A stretch of DNA of 64,000 nucleotides, from contig NZ_NPKH01000025.1 in assembly GCF_002284535.1 (NCBI RefSeq), positions 76,397 through 140,396 on the forward strand, written 5' to 3'. The notes beneath the pieces are model-generated. The model was not told the DNA's origin. It ran no database searches and saw nothing but the letters and a program-made list of their open reading frames with translations. Shown here piece after piece: positions 25,053-33,898 of this stretch. The position numbers and the translations under genes were made by a program. The stretch comes from Mesorhizobium wenxiniae (GTDB lineage: Bacteria; Pseudomonadota; Alphaproteobacteria; Rhizobiales; Rhizobiaceae). Numbering within the stretch: the first letter of the stretch is position 1; every line of letters starts with the position of its first letter.

Positions 25053-26438
25053 TCAGCGTGTCAGCGCATCGAGAATGCGCGCCCAGGAGCGCTGGCCCTT
25101 GTGGAATGAACTCATCTCGTACTTCTCGTTCGGCGAATGGATGCGGTCATCGTCGAGCCCGAAACCGACCAGCAACGATTCGATACCGAGATAGGTCTGG
25201 AAATCGCCGACCACCGGGATCGAGCCCCCGCTTCCCGTCGTCACTGCCGGTTTCGGCCATTCGTCGGACAGCGCGTCCTTGGCCTTGGCGAGAAACGGCG
25301 AGTCGTAGGAAAGCTGGATCGCCGGCGAGCCGCCATGCGGGTGGAAATCGACCGAGCAGTCGGCCGGGATGCGCTCCCTGACGAAGGCCTGGAAAGCGGC
25401 GCGAATCTTCTGGGGATGCTGCTTGTGAACGAGGCGGAAGGACACTTTTGCCGAGGCTTCCGCCGCGATCACCGTCTTGAACCCCTTGCCGGTATAGCCG
25501 CCGACAATGCCGTTGAACTCGGCCGTCGGCCGCGCCCAGGTGAGTTCGAGCACCGAGCGCCCCTGTTCGCCGGACGGAATCGACAGGCCGACAGGCCCAA
25601 GGAATGTCTCGGCGGTTTCGCCGAGCGCCTCCCATGACTTCAGGATCTGCGAAGGCGTCTCCTCGACGCCGTCATAGAACCCCGGAATGGTGACATGGCC
25701 GTCCTCGTCGTGGATGTCGGCCAATATCCTGGCCAGGATGCGGATTGGATTGGCAGCAGCACCGCCATAGAGACCGGAATGCAGGTCGCGGTCGGCGGCC
25801 TTCACCGTGATCTCCTCGCCGACCAGCCCGCGCAGCGCGACGCAGATGGACGGCGTATCGCGGTCCCACATGCCAGTGTCGCAGACAAGCGCAAAGTCGG
25901 CCTTGAGTTCGGCCGCATTTGCCTCGAGGAACGGCTTCAGCGATGGCGAACCGGACTCCTCCTCGCCTTCGAACAGGATCGTGATGCGGCACGGCAGCCC
26001 GCCATGCACCTGCTTCCAGGCGCGGCAAGCCTCAACGAAGGTCATCAGCTGCCCCTTGTCGTCGGCCGAACCACGTCCCGTGATCACCTGGTGGCCGGGC
26101 TCGATCTCCTTCACCGAAGGCGCGAACGGGTCGGTTTCCCAGAGCTCGATCGGATCGACCGGCTGCACGTCGTAATGGCCATAGAACAGGACATGCGGTG
26201 CGCCCGCCGGCCCGTCATGGTGCGCCACCACCATCGGATGACCTGCCGTGTCACGCACGCTGGCGTCGAAGCCTATCCGCTTGAGCTCCGCCACCAGCCA
26301 TTCCGCCGCCTTGCGGCAATCGGCGGCATAGCTCGGATCGGTCGAGATCGACTTGATCCTGAGCAGGCCAAACAGGCGTTCCAGGCTCTCGTCGAGGTTT
26401 TTGTCGAGACGATCGAGGACGGGAGAAATTCTGGACAT
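25053..26438 (-). CDS. M20-family metallopeptidase (dipeptidase-like)
   Basis: 461 residues of the ArgE/DapE/CPG2 fold. The metal-binding motifs are visible: VLFYGHYDVQPVDP (first His and the following Asp), GRGSADDKGQLM (bridging Asp) and LFEGEEESGSPSL (catalytic Glu pair). The insert dimerisation domain follows at about residues 210-370. The C-terminal HSPNEKYEMSSF supplies the last His ligand. Members hydrolyse dipeptides or N-acyl amino acids; the exact substrate is not known. ATG 26438 has GAAAGG upstream; TTG 26447 is in frame but less likely. Confidence 0.9.
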   Translation of the reverse strand: MSRISPVLDRLDKNLDESLERLFGLLRIKSISTDPSYAADCRKAAEWLVAELKRIGFDASVRDTAGHPMVVAHHDGPAGAPHVLFYGHYDVQPVDPIELWETDPFAPSVKEIEPGHQVITGRGSADDKGQLMTFVEACRAWKQVHGGLPCRITILFEGEEESGSPSLKPFLEANAAELKADFALVCDTGMWDRDTPSICVALRGLVGEEITVKAADRDLHSGLYGGAAANPIRILARILADIHDEDGHVTIPGFYDGVEETPSQILKSWEALGETAETFLGPVGLSIPSGEQGRSVLELTWARPTAEFNGIVGGYTGKGFKTVIAAEASAKVSFRLVHKQHPQKIRAAFQAFVRERIPADCSVDFHPHGGSPAIQLSYDSPFLAKAKDALSDEWPKPAVTTGSGGSIPVVGDFQTYLGIESLLVGFGLDDDRIHSPNEKYEMSSFHKGQRSWARILDALTR

Positions 26439-26531
26439 TTTTATCAAGCCTTTCGATTCTGAGCAGCAACCCTAAAGCCGCAAGGCAGAAACGAAAAGCC
26501 GGCCGTCGTTGGACCACGGGCGTCGAAAGGC

Positions 26532-26569
26532 AAAAAAATGCCGCCGTGGTGGAGGGGAACCACGGCGGC
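26532..26569 (-). terminator. Rho-independent terminator of the candidate small RNA
   Basis: On the minus strand GCCGCCGTGGT pairs perfectly with ACCACGGCGGC (11 bp) around an 8-nt loop TCCCCTCC, and a run of seven T follows the intervening AT. The plus strand has no comparable T run, so the direction is minus. No protein gene is convincingly upstream of it, which suggests it ends a small RNA. Confidence 0.8.
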
Positions 26570-26622
26570 CTTTACTCGAAACGATGCGGCAGCCCGGAGA
26601 GGGGGGATAGGCTGCCGCAAGT
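26532..26622 (-). ncRNA. candidate small regulatory RNA with CU-rich loops (alpha-r8/MmgR-like)
   Basis: About 90 nt. The 5' hairpin pairs GCGGCAGC with GCTGCCGC (26586-26618) around a C-rich 17-nt loop containing CCCCCCTCTCC. A short AU-containing linker then leads to the terminator hairpin, whose loop is TCCCCTCC. Two hairpins exposing anti-Shine-Dalgarno pyrimidine loops are typical of alphaproteobacterial Hfq-binding sRNAs. From memory, the Sinorhizobium sRNA MmgR (alpha-r8) has this form and lies beside polA, which is divergent here. The 5' end is approximate; no promoter was firmly identified. Confidence 0.65.
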
Positions 26623-26840
26623 GTCCGGGATAGGCGGGGGACGGGCCTTGCTCCGGACCTCGGCGAAAAATGCCGATGGCGCTTATCTGTGTCTCCGAAC
26701 GTGGCGATTCAAGGGCACGAAGATTACACTTTCGTAACATACCCGTGATCGGATCGACTGTCAGGGATGTTGCCGGAACCGGCGGTTGAGGCCGCCTTTG
26801 GCATGGACCCCGACGCTGCGCCGCGCTATCCCTTCGTCCC

Positions 26841-29783
26841 ATGAAAAAAGGCGATCATCTCTTCCTTGTCGACGGTTCCGGCTACATCTTCCGTGCCTAT
26901 CACGCGCTACCGCCGCTGACCCGCAAATCCGACGGGCTGCCGACTAGTGCCGTGCTCGGCTTCTGCAACATGGTCTGGAAGCTGACGCAGGACGCCCGCA
27001 ACACCGATGTCGGCATCGTGCCGACGCATTTCGCCGTCATCTTCGACTATTCGTCGAAAACCTTCCGCAGCGATCTCTACCCCGAATACAAGGCCAACCG
27101 CTCGGCCCCGCCGGAAGACCTGATCCCGCAATTCGGCCTGATCCGCCAGGCAACCCGGGCCTTCAACCTGCCCTGCCTCGAGACAGAAGGCTACGAAGCC
27201 GACGACCTGATCGCCACCTATTGCCGGCTTGCCTGCGAAGCCGGCGCCGACACCACCATCATCTCTTCCGACAAGGATCTGATGCAACTGGTCGGCCCGA
27301 CGGTCGCTATGTACGACCCGATGAAGGACCGCCAGATCGGCGTTCCCGAGGTGATCGAAAAATGGGGCGTGCCGCCGGAAAAGATGATCGACCTGCAGGC
27401 GCTGACCGGCGACTCGGTCGACAATGTGCCGGGCGTGCCCGGCATCGGTCCGAAGACGGCGGCGCAGTTGCTCGAACAGTTCGGCGATCTCGACGCGCTG
27501 CTCGCCCGCGCCGGCGAGATCAAGCAGGACAAGCGGCGCGAATCGATCATCGCCAATGCCGACAAGGCGCGCATTTCGCGTGAGCTGGTGACGCTGAAGA
27601 ACGACGTTCCGGTGAGCGAGGGGCTCGACCAATTCGTTTTGCAGGCGCCCGACGGTCCCAGGCTGATCGGCTTCCTCAAGACCATGGAATTCACCTCGCT
27701 GACCCGCCGTGTGGCCGAAGCGACGGGAACCGATCCAGGCGACGTCGCGGCCACCGCCGTTACGATAGAGCGGGCCGATACGGCACATGGCCCCGACATG
27801 GGCTTTGGCGCGCCGGCGGCTGCCGAGAACATACCTGCGCCGTCCGACGAGGCTCCCGCCGAAGCCGCCAAGCAAGGCGATACGCCTTCTTTGCTTTCGG
27901 CGCTTCGCCTGGAGGCTGCGACCGCCCGCAAGATCGACACCGGCGCATACGTCTCCATCCGTGATGCCGCGACGCTGAGGGCCTGGATCGCCGAGGCGAT
28001 GGAGACAGGCATCGTCGCCTTCGATATCGAGGCCTCCTCGCCCGATCCGATGCAGGCCGAACTGATCGGCCTCTCCATGGCCACCGCGCCCGGTCGCGCG
28101 GCCTATGTGCCGCTCGCCCACAAAAGCGGCAACGGCGACCTGCTCGGCGGCGGAGTGGTCGAAAACCAGATCCCGATCCGTGAGGCGCTTGGCATCCTGA
28201 AGCCGTTGCTGGAGGACAAGTCGGTTCTCAAGATCGTGCAGGAGCTGAAATACGATCTCGTCGTCATGAGCCGCCACGGCATCGATGTCGCCCCGTTCGA
28301 CGACACCATGCTGATCTCCTACGTGCTCGACGCAGGCACGTCCGGCGGCCACGGCATGGCGGCTCTGTCGGAAAAGTGGCTCGGCCACTCTCCCATTGCC
28401 CTCAAGGATCTGGCCGGCTCTGGAAGAAGCTTCGTCGGCTTCGACCAGGTCGACATCGACAAGGCAACGGCCTATGCCGCGGAGCACGCCGATGTGACGC
28501 TCAGGCTCTGGCGGGTGCTGAAGCCACGGCTTGCCGCCAAGGGCCTCGTCTCGGTCTACGAGCGGCTGGAACGGCCGCTGGTGCCGGTTCTGGCAAGGAT
28601 GGAGCAGCGCGGCATCTCCGTCGACCGGCAGATCCTGTCGCGGCTGTCCGGCGAGCTGGCACAGGGCGCCGCGCGGCTGGAGGACGAAATCTACCAGCTC
28701 GTCGGCGAGCGCATCAATATCGGCTCGCCAAAGCAGCTCGGCGACATCCTGTTCGGCAGGATGGGCCTGCCCGGCGGCTCCAAGACCAAGACCGGCCAAT
28801 GGTCGACCTCGGCGCAGCTTCTGGAAGACCTCGCCGCCGAAGGCCACGAGCTGCCGCGCAAGATCGTCGACTGGCGCCAGCTGACCAAATTGAAATCGAC
28901 CTATACCGATGCGCTGCCCGGTTTCGTCCATCCCGATACCAAGCGCGTCCACACCTCATACGCGCTTGCCGCAACGACGACGGGACGGCTGTCGTCCTCC
29001 GATCCCAATCTGCAGAACATTCCGGTACGCACCGTCGAGGGGCGAAAGATCCGGACGGCCTTCATCGCCGACAAGGGCAACAAGCTGGTTTCCGCCGACT
29101 ACAGCCAGATCGAGCTGCGTGTGCTCGCCCATGTCGCCGAGATCCCACAGCTCAAGCAGGCGTTTGCCGACGGCGCCGACATCCACGCCATCACCGCCTC
29201 GGAGATGTTCAACGTGCCGGTCGAGGGCATGCCCGCGGAGATACGCCGCCGCGCCAAGGCGATCAATTTTGGCATCATCTACGGCATTTCCGCCTTTGGC
29301 CTGGCCAACCAGCTGTCGATCCCGCGCGAAGAGGCCGGCGCCTATATCAAGAAATACTTCGAACGCTTCCCCGGCATCCGCGATTATATCGACGCGACCA
29401 AGGCCTATGCCCGCGAATACGGCTATGTCGAAACCATCTTCGGCCGCCGCATCCATTACCCGGAGATACGGTCGTCAAACCCGTCAGTCCGTGCCTTCAA
29501 CGAGCGCGCCTCGATCAACGCCCGGCTGCAGGGCACCGCGGCCGACATCATCCGCCGCGCCATGATCCGCATGGACGATGCACTGGAAAAGGCGAAGCTG
29601 TCCGCCCGCATGCTGCTGCAAGTGCATGACGAACTGGTCTTCGAGACGGTCGAAGCGGAGGTCGAGGCGACCATCCCCGTCGTGCGCCATGTCATGGAGA
29701 ACGCCGCGATGCCAGCGGTGTCGATGTCAGTGCCGCTGCACGTCGACGCCCGCGCCGCCGACAATTGGGAAGAGGCGCATTAA
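26841..29783 (+). CDS. polA: DNA polymerase I
   Basis: 980 residues with three domains. The N-terminal 5'-3' exonuclease/flap domain (1 to about 300) shows VIFDYSSKTFRSDLYPEYKA and the TGDSVDNVPGVPGIGPKTAA helix-hairpin-helix. The 3'-5' exonuclease domain keeps its acidic residues (VAFDIEASSPDP, ELKYDLVVM, YAAEHADVT), so proofreading is probably active. The polymerase domain has motif A VSADYSQIELRVLAHV, motif B RRAKAINFGIIYGIS and motif C LQVHDELVFE. It fills gaps and removes RNA primers. Length is usual for Rhizobiales. A small RNA candidate lies divergently upstream. Confidence 0.97.
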   Translation: MKKGDHLFLVDGSGYIFRAYHALPPLTRKSDGLPTSAVLGFCNMVWKLTQDARNTDVGIVPTHFAVIFDYSSKTFRSDLYPEYKANRSAPPEDLIPQFGLIRQATRAFNLPCLETEGYEADDLIATYCRLACEAGADTTIISSDKDLMQLVGPTVAMYDPMKDRQIGVPEVIEKWGVPPEKMIDLQALTGDSVDNVPGVPGIGPKTAAQLLEQFGDLDALLARAGEIKQDKRRESIIANADKARISRELVTLKNDVPVSEGLDQFVLQAPDGPRLIGFLKTMEFTSLTRRVAEATGTDPGDVAATAVTIERADTAHGPDMGFGAPAAAENIPAPSDEAPAEAAKQGDTPSLLSALRLEAATARKIDTGAYVSIRDAATLRAWIAEAMETGIVAFDIEASSPDPMQAELIGLSMATAPGRAAYVPLAHKSGNGDLLGGGVVENQIPIREALGILKPLLEDKSVLKIVQELKYDLVVMSRHGIDVAPFDDTMLISYVLDAGTSGGHGMAALSEKWLGHSPIALKDLAGSGRSFVGFDQVDIDKATAYAAEHADVTLRLWRVLKPRLAAKGLVSVYERLERPLVPVLARMEQRGISVDRQILSRLSGELAQGAARLEDEIYQLVGERINIGSPKQLGDILFGRMGLPGGSKTKTGQWSTSAQLLEDLAAEGHELPRKIVDWRQLTKLKSTYTDALPGFVHPDTKRVHTSYALAATTTGRLSSSDPNLQNIPVRTVEGRKIRTAFIADKGNKLVSADYSQIELRVLAHVAEIPQLKQAFADGADIHAITASEMFNVPVEGMPAEIRRRAKAINFGIIYGISAFGLANQLSIPREEAGAYIKKYFERFPGIRDYIDATKAYAREYGYVETIFGRRIHYPEIRSSNPSVRAFNERASINARLQGTAADIIRRAMIRMDDALEKAKLSARMLLQVHDELVFETVEAEVEATIPVVRHVMENAAMPAVSMSVPLHVDARAADNWEEAH

Positions 29784-29830
29784 CGTCCGGACGTCCGCGG
29801 CCGACCAATTGCGATCTGTAGCGATCCTTC

Positions 29831-30002
29831 GCGCCCCCCTCTGTCCTGCCCTCTTTGCCAAAACTTGACATCTCCCCCACATGGGGGAGATCGGCCGTTA
29901 TCCCGGCTTTCGCCAATCTCCAACGGAGCAAGATGGTTGCAGCGCCGAAGCTGCCAATCTCCCCCTCGTGGGGGAGATGTCCGGCAGGACAGATGGGGGC
30001 GC
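29831..30002. repeat. 172-bp palindromic element with 20-bp terminal inverted repeats
   Basis: The outer arms, GCGCCCCCCTCTGTCCTGCC at the left and GGCAGGACAGATGGGGGCGC at the right, match at 19 of 20 positions when inverted. Each arm is followed inward by a hairpin of CTCCCCC and GGGGGAG with a 4-nt loop (near 29870-29891 and 29957-29978). No open frame is inside. It resembles a small non-autonomous (MITE-like) element and lies between the 3' ends of polA and zur. Confidence 0.8.
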
Positions 30003-30044
30003 TTCCCTCCGGCATCCACCGTTATGTCGCGGCATAACAGGCCT

Positions 30045-30449
30045 TTAAGCCGCCTCAGCTCGGCATTTCGCGCAGGTACCACGAAACTCGATCACCGCCT
30101 TCTTGGCGGCGAAGCCGGTCGAGCGCACCCATTCGTCGAGCCGGTGTCCGACTTCATGGTCGGAAAATTCGGTCACCTGCCCGCATGTATCGCAGATGGC
30201 AAAGGCAGCCATCGAATGGCTGTGGTCGTGCGGCTCGGCGCAGGCGACGAAGGAATTGAGGCTTTCGAGCCGGTGCACGAAGCCGGACTTCACCAGCGTG
30301 TCGAGCGCGCGATAGACCTGCAGCGGGGCGCGAAAACCCCGCTCGCGCAGCTGGTCGAGCAGCGTATAGGCGCTGAGCGGCCCGCTGGCGGCCTCGAGTT
30401 TCTCGAGCACGCACAGCTGGTTTTTCGTCAGCACATCCCTTGCCGCCAT
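30045..30449 (-). CDS. zur: Fur-family transcriptional regulator, Zur-like
   Basis: 134 residues. The N-terminal winged helix (LTKNQLCVLEKLEAASGPLS, then RAPLQVYRALDTLVKSGFVH) is followed by the dimerisation domain with the metal ligands HDHSHSMAAFAICDTCG and a second C-x-x-C at CAKC. The two C-x-x-C pairs form the structural zinc site. The short length and the HDHSH cluster favour Zur over Fur or Irr. Start 30449 (MAARDV) is preferred; a longer frame reaches 30500. znuABC is not adjacent. Palindromic elements flank the gene on both sides. Confidence 0.75.
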   Translation of the reverse strand: MAARDVLTKNQLCVLEKLEAASGPLSAYTLLDQLRERGFRAPLQVYRALDTLVKSGFVHRLESLNSFVACAEPHDHSHSMAAFAICDTCGQVTEFSDHEVGHRLDEWVRSTGFAAKKAVIEFRGTCAKCRAEAA

Positions 30450-30560
30450 GGTCCTGTTCCAACCCGTCTTGCGCCGCCCGCACATCATTTCCGCATGCAA
30501 GCGGCTTCAATCCTCTCCAGATAGCGACGAACGGGTCTTTTTGCTACTGTTTCAATGCCT

Positions 30561-30742
30561 GCGCTGCCCCTCATTGCCCTGCCGGGCATTTCTCCCCGTA
30601 TAGTGACGGGGAGAAAGGGCTTGGCCGCAACCTTGGCTCCCCTTTCTACAGCCGCCTGTGATTGGCGAAATCCTTTGTGGAGACGTCCTTCTCCCCGTCT
30701 CTAAACGGAGAGAAGTGCCCGGCAAGCGATGAGGGGCAGCGC
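30561..30742. repeat. 182-bp palindromic element with ~27-bp terminal inverted repeats
   Basis: The left arm begins GCGCTGCCCCTCATTGCC, and the right arm ends with its complement apart from a few changes and one extra base (TGCCCGGCAAGCGATGAGG then GGCAGCGC). Inside each arm is a hairpin built from TTCTCCCCG and its complement (30589-30616 and about 30688-30715). The layout is the same as in the element at 29831-30002, but the sequence family is different. It lies between zur and an aldo/keto reductase gene and holds no open frame. Confidence 0.8.
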
Positions 30743-30765
30743 CAACCTGACGCGGTTGCCCTGAG

Positions 30766-31812
30766 TCACTTGCGAGGCGGACCGTTGCGCTCGGCGGAGG
30801 CGGCCCACAGATTGATGTCGGCCTCGCGTGCGTAGGCGTCGATTTCGGCGAGCTCGGCATCGCTGAAATCGAGCGCCTTCAGCGCGCCGACGCAATCCTC
30901 GACCTGTTCCGGCCGGCTGGCGCCGATCAGCGCCGAGGTCACCCGGCCCTTGCGCAGCACCCAGGCCAGCGCCATCTGCGCCAGCGTCTGGCCGCGTCGG
31001 CCGGCTATGGCGTTCAGCGCCTTGATGTTGGCGATGGTCTTGTCGTTGATGAAGGCCGGCCGCAGCGACTTGCCCTGGCTGGCGCGGCTGCCGTCAGGGA
31101 TGCCGCCGAGATATTTGTCGGTCAGCATGCCTTGCGCCAGCGGCGTGAACACGATCGAGCCGACGCCGAGCCCCTCCAGCGTGTCGAGCAGACCATCGTC
31201 CTCGACCCAGCGGTTGAGCATCGAATAGCTCGGCTGATGGATGACGCAAGGCGTGCCGAGCTGCTTCAATATGTCGGCGGCCTCGCGCGTGCGCTGCGAA
31301 TTGTAGGAGGAGATGCCGGCATAAAGCGCCTTGCCCGAGCGCACCGCGTGATCGAGCGCACCCATCGTTTCTTCCAGCGGCGTTTCGGGATCGAAGCGGT
31401 GCGAATAGAAGATGTCGACATAGTCGAGCCGCATCCGCTTCAGGCTCTGGTCGAGACTGGCCAGCACATATTTGCGCCCGCCCCATTCGCCATACGGTCC
31501 GGCCCACATCTCGTAGCCGGCCTTGGTCGAGATGATCAGCTCGTCGCGATAGGCCGAAAAATCCGTCCGCAGGATTTCGCCAAAAGCCGTCTCCGCCGAA
31601 CCGGGCGGCGGGCCGTAATTGTTGGCGAGGTCGAAATGTGTGATGCCGAGATCGAAAGCCTTGCGCGCGATCGCCTGCTTGGTCCGGTGCGGCGTGTCGT
31701 CACCGAAATTGTGCCAGAGCCCGAGCGAGATTGCCGGCAATTTCAGGCCGGATCGCCCGCAGCGATTGTAGACCATGTTCTCGTAGCGGTTTTCGGCGGG
31801 CACATAGGGCAT
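30766..31812 (-). CDS. aldo/keto reductase, L-glyceraldehyde-3-phosphate reductase (YghZ/MgrA)-like
   Basis: 348 residues of the AKR TIM barrel. The catalytic Asp and Tyr lie in HFDLANNYGPPPGSAE, the Lys in IISTKAGYEMW, and the His in IFYSHRFDPETPLEETM. The long GPYGEWGGRKYVLASLDQSL insertion is typical of the YghZ group, which also includes K+-channel beta-subunit relatives. It probably reduces small aldehydes or sugar-derived carbonyls with NADPH. It is last in the minus-strand order after the LacI-controlled sugar operon, with a 130-bp gap before it, so membership in that operon is uncertain. Confidence 0.87.
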   Translation of the reverse strand: MPYVPAENRYENMVYNRCGRSGLKLPAISLGLWHNFGDDTPHRTKQAIARKAFDLGITHFDLANNYGPPPGSAETAFGEILRTDFSAYRDELIISTKAGYEMWAGPYGEWGGRKYVLASLDQSLKRMRLDYVDIFYSHRFDPETPLEETMGALDHAVRSGKALYAGISSYNSQRTREAADILKQLGTPCVIHQPSYSMLNRWVEDDGLLDTLEGLGVGSIVFTPLAQGMLTDKYLGGIPDGSRASQGKSLRPAFINDKTIANIKALNAIAGRRGQTLAQMALAWVLRKGRVTSALIGASRPEQVEDCVGALKALDFSDAELAEIDAYAREADINLWAASAERNGPPRK

Positions 31813-31942
31813 GGGAGATCCTCAAATCAAAAGCGAGCCAGGCAGCTGCCACCGCGAAAAGGGTGAGTCGGCCCTGCCTCTCACCCTTAGCCTCTCTCGG
31901 TTTCTATGAGGAGAGGGTTCGACGTGTCACTGAAGCCCGCAC

Positions 31943-33085
31943 CTATTTCTTCTTCGCCAACAGCCCTTCGGCGTCTTTGACGCCCAGTGCCGCAGGCCGT
32001 TCGCAGGTGGTCTGCATGGCAACAAACTTTCCGCTCGCGCCCGACCGCAGCATGCCGGTCATCACATCGACGGCATGCAGCGCCAGTTCCATCGAGCAGC
32101 GATGCGGCCGGCCTTCCACGATCGCCAGCGCCATGTCGGCGAGACCGGCGGTGCGGTAATTGGCCATCATGCCGTGCGAATGCATCTGGTTGGCCACGCC
32201 GAACGGATGCTTCCACTTTGGCAGCTTCTTGACCGGCTTGGCGCCGTTGGTGAAGCGAACGTCGCCGCCGAAGAAATTCGGATCCGGCAAAAACACCGTC
32301 CCCAATTCGCCGTAGAGTTCCATCGGCGCATGGCCATGGCTCCACACGTCCCAGCTGGTATTGAGCGTCACCACGGCGCCATTCTCGAACTCCATCACGC
32401 CGTGGATCGTCGTCGGCGTGGCGACCAGGACTTTTTCGCCCGCGCGCGGCTTCGAACTGATCGTGCGTTCGGTCGAGGGGATCGACGCGAACGCCGCCAC
32501 CTGCTTCACCGGCCCGATCAGCTGGATCAGATTGGTGATATAGTAGGGTCCGATGTCGAGCACCGGACCAGCGCCAGGCTGGAAGAAGAAGTCCGGATTG
32601 GGGTGCCAATGCTCCATCCCATGGTTCATCACGTGGCATGTGCCGCTGGTGATCTTGCCGAGCTTGCCGGTGTCGATCAGGTTGCGGACAAGCTGGTGCG
32701 CGCCACCGAGGAAAGTGTCCGGCGCCGAGCCTATGCGCAGTCCGTCTTTCTCCGCCAGTTTCTTCAGGTCCAGCCCTTCCTTGACCGACAGCACGAACGG
32801 CTTTTCCGAATAGACGTGCTTGCCGGCATCGAGGATCTGTTTCGACACCTCATAGTGCACCGCCGGAACGGTGAGGTTGACGATGATGTCGATGTCGCCC
32901 GCCTTGAGCAGCCCTTCGACTGTCGCGGCGCGCAGCTTGAACTCCTTCGCCCGCGCCTTGGCTGCATCCATGTCGATATCCGCGCAGGCGCGCATCTCCA
33001 TGCCGCGAAACAGCGGCGCCAGGGAAAAATACGCCTTCGAGATGTTGCCGCAGCCGATGACGCCGACCCCAAGTTTTTTTGCCAT
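31943..33085 (-). CDS. Gfo/Idh/MocA-family oxidoreductase
   Basis: 380 residues. The N-terminal Rossmann fold has GVGVIGCGNISKAYFSLAP, and the family's EKP motif is KHVYSEKPFVLSVKE, whose Lys takes part in catalysis. The C-terminal alpha/beta domain carries GPVLDIGPYYITNLIQLIGP. Members oxidise or reduce hydroxyls of free sugars, inositols or glycosides with NAD(P). Position 12 bp downstream of the sugar isomerase/epimerase gene, within a sugar ABC operon, points to a carbohydrate substrate, which is not identified. Confidence 0.9.
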   Translation of the reverse strand: MAKKLGVGVIGCGNISKAYFSLAPLFRGMEMRACADIDMDAAKARAKEFKLRAATVEGLLKAGDIDIIVNLTVPAVHYEVSKQILDAGKHVYSEKPFVLSVKEGLDLKKLAEKDGLRIGSAPDTFLGGAHQLVRNLIDTGKLGKITSGTCHVMNHGMEHWHPNPDFFFQPGAGPVLDIGPYYITNLIQLIGPVKQVAAFASIPSTERTISSKPRAGEKVLVATPTTIHGVMEFENGAVVTLNTSWDVWSHGHAPMELYGELGTVFLPDPNFFGGDVRFTNGAKPVKKLPKWKHPFGVANQMHSHGMMANYRTAGLADMALAIVEGRPHRCSMELALHAVDVMTGMLRSGASGKFVAMQTTCERPAALGVKDAEGLLAKKK

Positions 33086-33097
33086 GCTGGTCTGCTC

Positions 33098-33844
33098 CTA
33101 ATAGGTCTTGGCGGCGGCGATCGAGCGGCGGGCGAAGCGCTCGATGTCGTTGGGGTTGTCGTGTTCCACGACGTAGTATTTGGCGACGCTCTCGGCGCGC
33201 AGCGCCTGGATCAGACCGGCCCAGTCGATCGTGCCATGGCCGACATCCGACCAGCCGTCCTCGTTGAGGCCCTCGCCGGGCTTGGCGATGTCCTTGACAT
33301 GGACGGCGGCGATGCGTTTGCCATGCTTCTCGATCCAGGACAGCGGATCGTCGCCGCCGCGCACCACCCAGGCGACGTCCATCTCCCAGCCGATGTCGGG
33401 CGCTGCCGCCAGGACATGGTCCTGCGGCACCGAACCGTCGGCAAGCTTCTTGAACTCGAAATCATGGTTGTGCCAGGCAAAGCCGTAGCCGGCCTTTTCG
33501 GCCGTCTCGCCGACCTTGGCCAGGCGTTCGCCGAAGCCGCGCCAGCCGGCCGTGTCGGTCGGCCTGCTCTCGGCGACCAGATAGGGGCAGATGAGCAGCG
33601 TGATGCCGAGCGCGTCGGCGATTTTGCGCACGCCGTCAAAATCGTTCTCGAGCGCATCGATCGAGAAATGGCCGGTCGGCATGGCGAGGCCGTTCTTGTC
33701 GAGTTCGGCACGAAATGCCCCGGGGTCGTCATAGACGCCGCCGAACCCTTCGACTTGCGCGTAGCCGAGCTCGCCCAGCATCTTGAGCACCGCTTCCCAA
33801 GGTTGGAAGTTGCGGGCGCTGTAAAGTTGGAATGACCAATTCAT
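33098..33844 (-). CDS. sugar phosphate isomerase/epimerase (xylose isomerase-like TIM barrel)
   Basis: 248 residues. The AP-endonuclease-2-type TIM barrel is shown by SFQLYSARNFQPWEAVLKML at the N-terminus. Metal-ligand-bearing strands follow at FAWHNHDFEFKKL and DIGWEMDVAWVVRGGDDP, then KRIAAVHVKDIAKPGEG and YYVVEHDNP. Such enzymes isomerise or epimerise ketoses, inosose or 3-keto sugars with a divalent metal. The adjacent Gfo/Idh dehydrogenase suggests a shared oxidation-isomerisation route. The gene sits 54 bp after the ATPase gene. Confidence 0.87.
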   Translation of the reverse strand: MNWSFQLYSARNFQPWEAVLKMLGELGYAQVEGFGGVYDDPGAFRAELDKNGLAMPTGHFSIDALENDFDGVRKIADALGITLLICPYLVAESRPTDTAGWRGFGERLAKVGETAEKAGYGFAWHNHDFEFKKLADGSVPQDHVLAAAPDIGWEMDVAWVVRGGDDPLSWIEKHGKRIAAVHVKDIAKPGEGLNEDGWSDVGHGTIDWAGLIQALRAESVAKYYVVEHDNPNDIERFARRSIAAAKTY

Positions 33845-33898
33845 CGTCTCTGTCCGTTCTCTGGGATGGATGGGCTTGAGGGTGAAAATCTCGGGGTA

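Noticed and set aside
26444..26842. Minus-strand frame of about 130 codons in the polA upstream region
   Set aside because: It runs through both hairpins and the terminator of the sRNA candidate and has an atypical Arg/Pro-rich composition.
26907..28952. Long open frame (about 680 codons) antisense to polA
   Set aside because: It is the high-GC codon shadow of polA: composition follows the third-position bias of the sense gene, with no family motif and no ribosome-binding site.
29784..30044. Possible Rho-independent terminators after polA
   Set aside because: The CTCCCCC/GGGGGAG hairpins are internal parts of a symmetrical repeat and are not followed by T runs; treated as a repeat.
32075..33835. 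Plus-strand frame of about 586 codons over the Gfo/Idh and isomerase genes
   Set aside because: Both minus-strand genes have intact motifs and normal lengths; the plus-strand frame spans two genes and their gap and has no family features.
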